A DNA stretch of 64,000 nt. It comes from Azadirachta indica (taxonomy: Eukaryota > Streptophyta > Magnoliopsida > Sapindales > Meliaceae). Numbering within the stretch: position 1 is the stretch's first letter; the number at the start of each line of letters is the position of its first letter. The notes under the pieces are model-generated. The model had not been told where the DNA came from. It made no database searches and saw nothing but the letters and a program-made list of their open reading frames with translations. Where the stretch lies: the NCBI GenBank assembly GCA_022749755.1, contig CM040441.1:9780890-9844889 (forward strand). The letters run 5' to 3'. The translations under genes were made by a program, and so were the position numbers. Positions 60,251-64,000 of this stretch are shown piece after piece.

Positions 60251-62640
60251 TTTGTTTTACAAGGTGAGTTAAAATCAGAAGAATGGCTAGAGGTTTGACG
60301 AAATGATGAGGCAAATGACATGTTGAATTTGGACTTAGAGATTAATGATATCAGCAATTTCATCGGCTTTGGATGTTGCAAACGTTAGGATGGAGGATGG
60401 AGGATGGAGGATGGAACACAGGTTGCGCTGGAATTGTTGAGAGCAGAGTGAGTGAAGTCTCAGAAGCAGAGAATGACTTTTTCTATCATTGGAGAAAAAG
60501 GTTGAAAGGCTATTTAGAAGAACATAGAGAAACTTCTCGGAACATATCCATTTATGGCTTAATATAAAAAATAATATGAATTTTCTCTAAAACTTTGTTT
60601 TGGTTGCAGTTATATTTGAGATTAAGCATTTTCACATTTCACTTATATTTTCTTTCTTTGTTTTCGAAGTAACTTATAACATTAAATCCTAAAAATAAAG
60701 TTTTAATTTTGAGACCATAACACTTACACCCTGGAGAGCTGCTAGTAACGAGAAATTACACTTTTGTATTGTATTATATATTTACCCAAACATTTCATTT
60801 AACTTAGAGACAGTGAATTTATAAAGTTTTCCTCATTCAGCCAGTCAGTAAAGATAGCGTGCATATCCTTTCACCAAACACCATTGGCTTATTTCTTTGG
60901 AAGCAGTAGCAATTAACATGACTAGCCTAGTTAATTTGGCTCTGTTATGTTCGGGATAGATTTCTAAGGGATTGATGAAATCAAGGCTACAGGACTGGAT
61001 GAAACACTTCAAGAAAACGTACTACTTTTCCAAACAAAGCTCTGATTTTAGCCAGTGTCCCTGGGAAAAAGATATATAGATGGTGAAGACATGTGTTCCA
61101 AGGATAATCAGAAAAGGAAAGAGGCATTCGAATTTTGATCAGGTCACTGATTACAAGACCATTTTAGAGATTTCTTAAACTTCTGCAAGTTGTAGAATCT
61201 GAGATTTACATTTCATTTATTTTTTCTTTCTTTTTATTCAGGTGATTTACACATATGAACCAGGGGAAGAATAAGTGAAGTTTAAGAGTTGAAGCCACCA
61301 GCATCTGTGTAAGGATGCAGATAATATTTCCAGATTAACAAAATGATTAGGAATTTGGTGAAAGTTCCAACTCCTTCAAGTGATGCATTTATATACTTGT
61401 TGAGGCAGAACTACTAGTTGAAATAGTTGGTGCTCACATCTCCCAGTAAATCATCTCCTGCTGCCAAAAAACTGATGCTTTGGAAAAGTGCATAAAGTTG
61501 GCAGTGCAAAGGCATCTTCAAATGAAAAGCAGACAATTAATGATACACTTATTGAGGTAAATAATAAATTTCACTACTTCTAGTCCTAGATTTCTTCAAA
61601 AGCCCGTTGAAGAAATTTTTTGTCGTTCGTAGGTAGTTGAACAAGTATCTGATATATTTTTATTTTCAGGAGGGTTTTCATGCATCCTTACCCTACAAAA
61701 ATGGTTGAAATATGCCCACAAATAGTTTCAAGTCAGTATCGCAATATTTTTTCTAGCAAAATGTGTTTGTTGATATAAAGTTTTAAAAAGTTAACACTTA
61801 CATTGTAGACTTAATGGAAGCTGTAATGACAACCACTACTGCTACTACAACATGGAGATGCAGTTTTGCATTCACTCAGTCGATTTTCATCGCTGCTATG
61901 TCAACAATGAAGCTCAGAATTAATGGTGATATAATTAGTGAGCTCTCTGTTGATTAAATTTTATTAAATTAAATGAACTTCTTGCCCTGCTATAAGTTTT
62001 CATGTTTGATCTACCAACTTCTTCTCATAATTGTCTAAACATATAGACCTGTAACAATCAGCATCTATATTCTATTTTCTTTCAGAACGCTTAATATGTC
62101 AAAAGTTAGTTTATTGAGGAAGAACTACATTTAAAATAGTTGAAGTTCATCACCAAATGAACTGGACAATAATCCATGATACTTGTCCTCTTCCATTCCA
62201 ACTGCTCTGTGCATGAAAGAAGTCGGACGGTGCCGAAATTGCTAGTTCATGTACTGGAAATAGTGGAGTATAGATGCATAGCATAGACAGACATCATCAG
62301 AAGAAAAGCAGGCAATGCATACACTTGAAGAGGTAAAATTATCCATGATGAGGTACGACCGCCGCAAGCAGGACTGAGAGAGAAGAAAAAAATGACCCAT
62401 TTCTTCAATTTTGATGCCGCGGATCAATGTTTGTTGAATCAGTTTGTTTAAAGATTTTGCATGGTCAGTAAATGTTTTCATGAAGTAGGGATTTCTGCAC
62501 TACTATCATGGCTTGTCTTCATGTTCAGCAACATGAATGCACTGGAGTGAAATTTAAGAGCTACATGTCAGGTGAGTTGTATTAGGGAGCTCAAGTATTC
62601 TCGAGTCTTGAGTGAGTGAGAAATAAAGAGTGTATTGGGT
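60251..62640 (+). other. CNL 3' tail blocks, no gene
   Basis: Holds the accctggagagctgctagta block (about 60725), unidentified blocks at 61390-61480 and 61680-61870, and the terminal tail block at 62160-62640 that ends with GAGAAATAAAGAG (AATAAA 62622-62627). It parallels 39290-39760 and 56200-56700. No protein gene supported. Confidence 0.5.
60387..60415. repeat. Short tandem repeat, unit ggatgga
   Basis: Four copies of a 7-base unit in a row within the CNL tail. It gives a spurious open frame. Confidence 0.85.
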
Positions 62641-63188
62641 TTTTGGGTTAAAGAGTGTGATTACCTGATATTTGTAAACTCTAATTCGCCCGTAAAACCA
62701 GCACCTGTTCATAAACTTGGAATATTGTCAGAAATCTTATGAATTATGATTGTGGACTAAATTTATGAAGAAAATTATGAAATGGGGTGGTTATCTCATC
62801 TGAAAGTAATTGATTAATCATTTCCCACATCTAACTTGTTGGTAGCTGGGAAGCTTGAAGTGGCTCTTGTTGTGAGAACTATAAAGGCAAAACAAGACCA
62901 AAAAAAAAAATAAAAACAAATACTGTACAAATAAAATATTACATAATAGTATTCCAGTCAAGTAAGCAACCGGCAGCTCATCGCAAAGTGCCACGCAGAC
63001 TTTAATCTTATATTGTCAGAAATTTCCCCGTATTACCACGTACTAACCTTTCCTTTTCGAATCTGATCGACAACAGACTTTCAAATACAACCTGCAATCG
63101 GAATTACTTTTATTAATTAGTGTTCAATTTTTTCTAACGATCTGCTCTTCTGCTCTCCTGCACATTTTCTTTCTTAGCGAACGAAACC
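62641..63188 (+). promoter_or_regulatory. 5' flank of the right-edge CNL
   Basis: 63095-63188 matches 49230-49331 before the other CNL of this subgroup (gatctgctcttctgctct, tgcacattttctt), a pyrimidine-rich leader ending at cgaaaccATGG, a good plant start context. Further upstream is AT-rich without a recognised element. Confidence 0.45.
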
Positions 63189-64000
63189 ATGGCTTTGGGA
63201 GAGATCTTACTCTCTGCTTTCTTTCAGGTTTTGTTCGACAGATTGGCTTCCCGTAATTTGCTCGACTTTGTCCGTCAATTTAAAGGGGGGCTTGATTCCG
63301 AGCTCAAAAAATGGGAAAACACTTTGCGAATGATTGAGGCTGTGCTTATGGACGCAGAGGAGAAGCAGCTAACAAGTGAGGCTGTCAAGATTTGGCTGGA
63401 TGATCTTCAAGACATTGCCTATGATGTTGAGGACATTCTTGATGAAGTTACTACTCAAGCTCTGGAGCGCGAGTTGACGCACGGCAAAGTTCAGAACTTC
63501 ATTAACTCTATCAAGCCATCCACTTTTAAGTTCACTGCAAGCATGCGGTCCAAGATTAAAAGCATGACTAGCCGTTTGGAACAACTCTGTAAACAAAGAA
63601 TTGAACTTGGATTACAATTGAGTACTCCTGCTGCAGGAATATCGGGAACATCATCATCAACTGCCACACACCCAAGACCACCCAGCTCAAGTGTGCCAAC
63701 AGAACGTGTTGTCTTTGGGAGAGACGGAGACAAAGCCAACATACTTGAGATGGTATTTATGAGCGATGCACCAAACTTACATGTGATACCCATCACTGGC
63801 ATGGCAGGAATAGGGAAAACAACGCTTGCTCGAGAGATCTACAATCACAAGAAGGTTGAAGGTTCCAACTTCCACATAAAAGCATGGGTTTGCGTCTCCG
63901 ACGTCTTTGACGTCTTGAGCATTTCAAGGGCACTTCTCGACTCAATCGCACCCCCAGATCGTGATGTCAGGACTTTAAATGAAGTGCAGCTCAAACTGAG
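63189..64000 (+). CDS. CC-NBS-LRR resistance protein, 5' part
   Basis: Open from ATG 63189 to the window edge (270 codons plus two bases) with no stop or frameshift. It is the only CNL here with an undamaged start, CC domain and P-loop. It begins MALGEILLSAFFQVLFD. EDVID-type YDVEDILDE is at residues 78-86, a linker rich in Ser, Thr and Pro at about 140-172, then PTERVVFGRD and the P-loop GMAGIGKTT at 204-212, preceded by PIT where paralogues have PIV. RNBS-A (KAWVCVSDVFDV) follows at about 230-243. As a CNL it would be a cytosolic or membrane-associated nucleotide switch for effector-triggered immunity. The kinase 2, MHD and LRR parts are outside the window, so intactness is shown only for this part. 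Confidence 0.93.
   Translation, partial: MALGEILLSAFFQVLFDRLASRNLLDFVRQFKGGLDSELKKWENTLRMIEAVLMDAEEKQLTSEAVKIWLDDLQDIAYDVEDILDEVTTQALERELTHGKVQNFINSIKPSTFKFTASMRSKIKSMTSRLEQLCKQRIELGLQLSTPAAGISGTSSSTATHPRPPSSSVPTERVVFGRDGDKANILEMVFMSDAPNLHVIPITGMAGIGKTTLAREIYNHKKVEGSNFHIKAWVCVSDVFDVLSISRALLDSIAPPDRDVRTLNEVQLKL

Noticed and set aside
60373..60567. 64-codon frame containing WRMEDGGW
   Set aside because: Driven by the ggatgga repeat; not shared with the other tails.

Overview
The window is AT-rich plant nuclear DNA from a dicot. Protein wording in the resistance genes and DUF674 genes looks most like Citrus or another Rutaceae, but that is an impression from sequence, not a search result. It is part of a resistance-gene cluster: CC-NBS-LRR (CNL) genes of the I2/R3a/RPP13-like-1 type, mixed with DUF674 genes, transposon remnants and many duplicated non-coding blocks. 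No rRNA, tRNA, CRISPR array or prokaryotic operon structure was seen.

Layout. 0.2-3.7 kb: a decayed CNL on the minus strand with an unrelated insert, followed at 4.4-5.3 kb by minus-strand exon-like remnants of an unidentified sequence. 6.0-8.3 kb: a probable solo LTR. 8.7-12.9 kb: a nearly intact CNL (about 1395 codons) broken by one in-frame TAG. 14.5-18.6 kb: a heavily decayed CNL. 20.4-31.3 kb: three DUF674 genes, the first intact (two exons, 237 aa) and the other two frameshifted. The first and third lie in a roughly 2.7 kb duplicated block that carries a MITE-like element. 31.3-37.2 kb: a second copy of the LTR end and CNL promoter, then a CNL with several lesions. 37.2-49 kb: a mosaic of CNL 3' tails, fragments of a thioredoxin-fold plastid gene (MRL7L/SVR4-like), two DUF674 fragments and a CNL reduced to its two ends. 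49.3-53.5 kb: a CNL with two nonsense changes and two frameshifts. 53.5-63 kb: long 3' tails, a second MRL7L-like fragment, and a chimera of LRR, DUF674 and CNL 3' end. 63.2 kb to the right edge: a CNL 5' part that is fully open.

Only the DUF674 gene at 20.4 kb and the CNL entering at 63.2 kb look undamaged, and the latter is cut by the window edge. The CNL at 8.7 kb is one substitution away from an open frame. The rest fits birth-and-death evolution by tandem duplication, unequal exchange and deletion.

The least explained structure is a set of recurring blocks downstream of the CNL genes. One set resembles spliced 3' UTR exons ending in a conserved AATAAA. Another is an ordered series of short coding-like blocks that I cannot assign to any family. 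Both travel with the CNL units.
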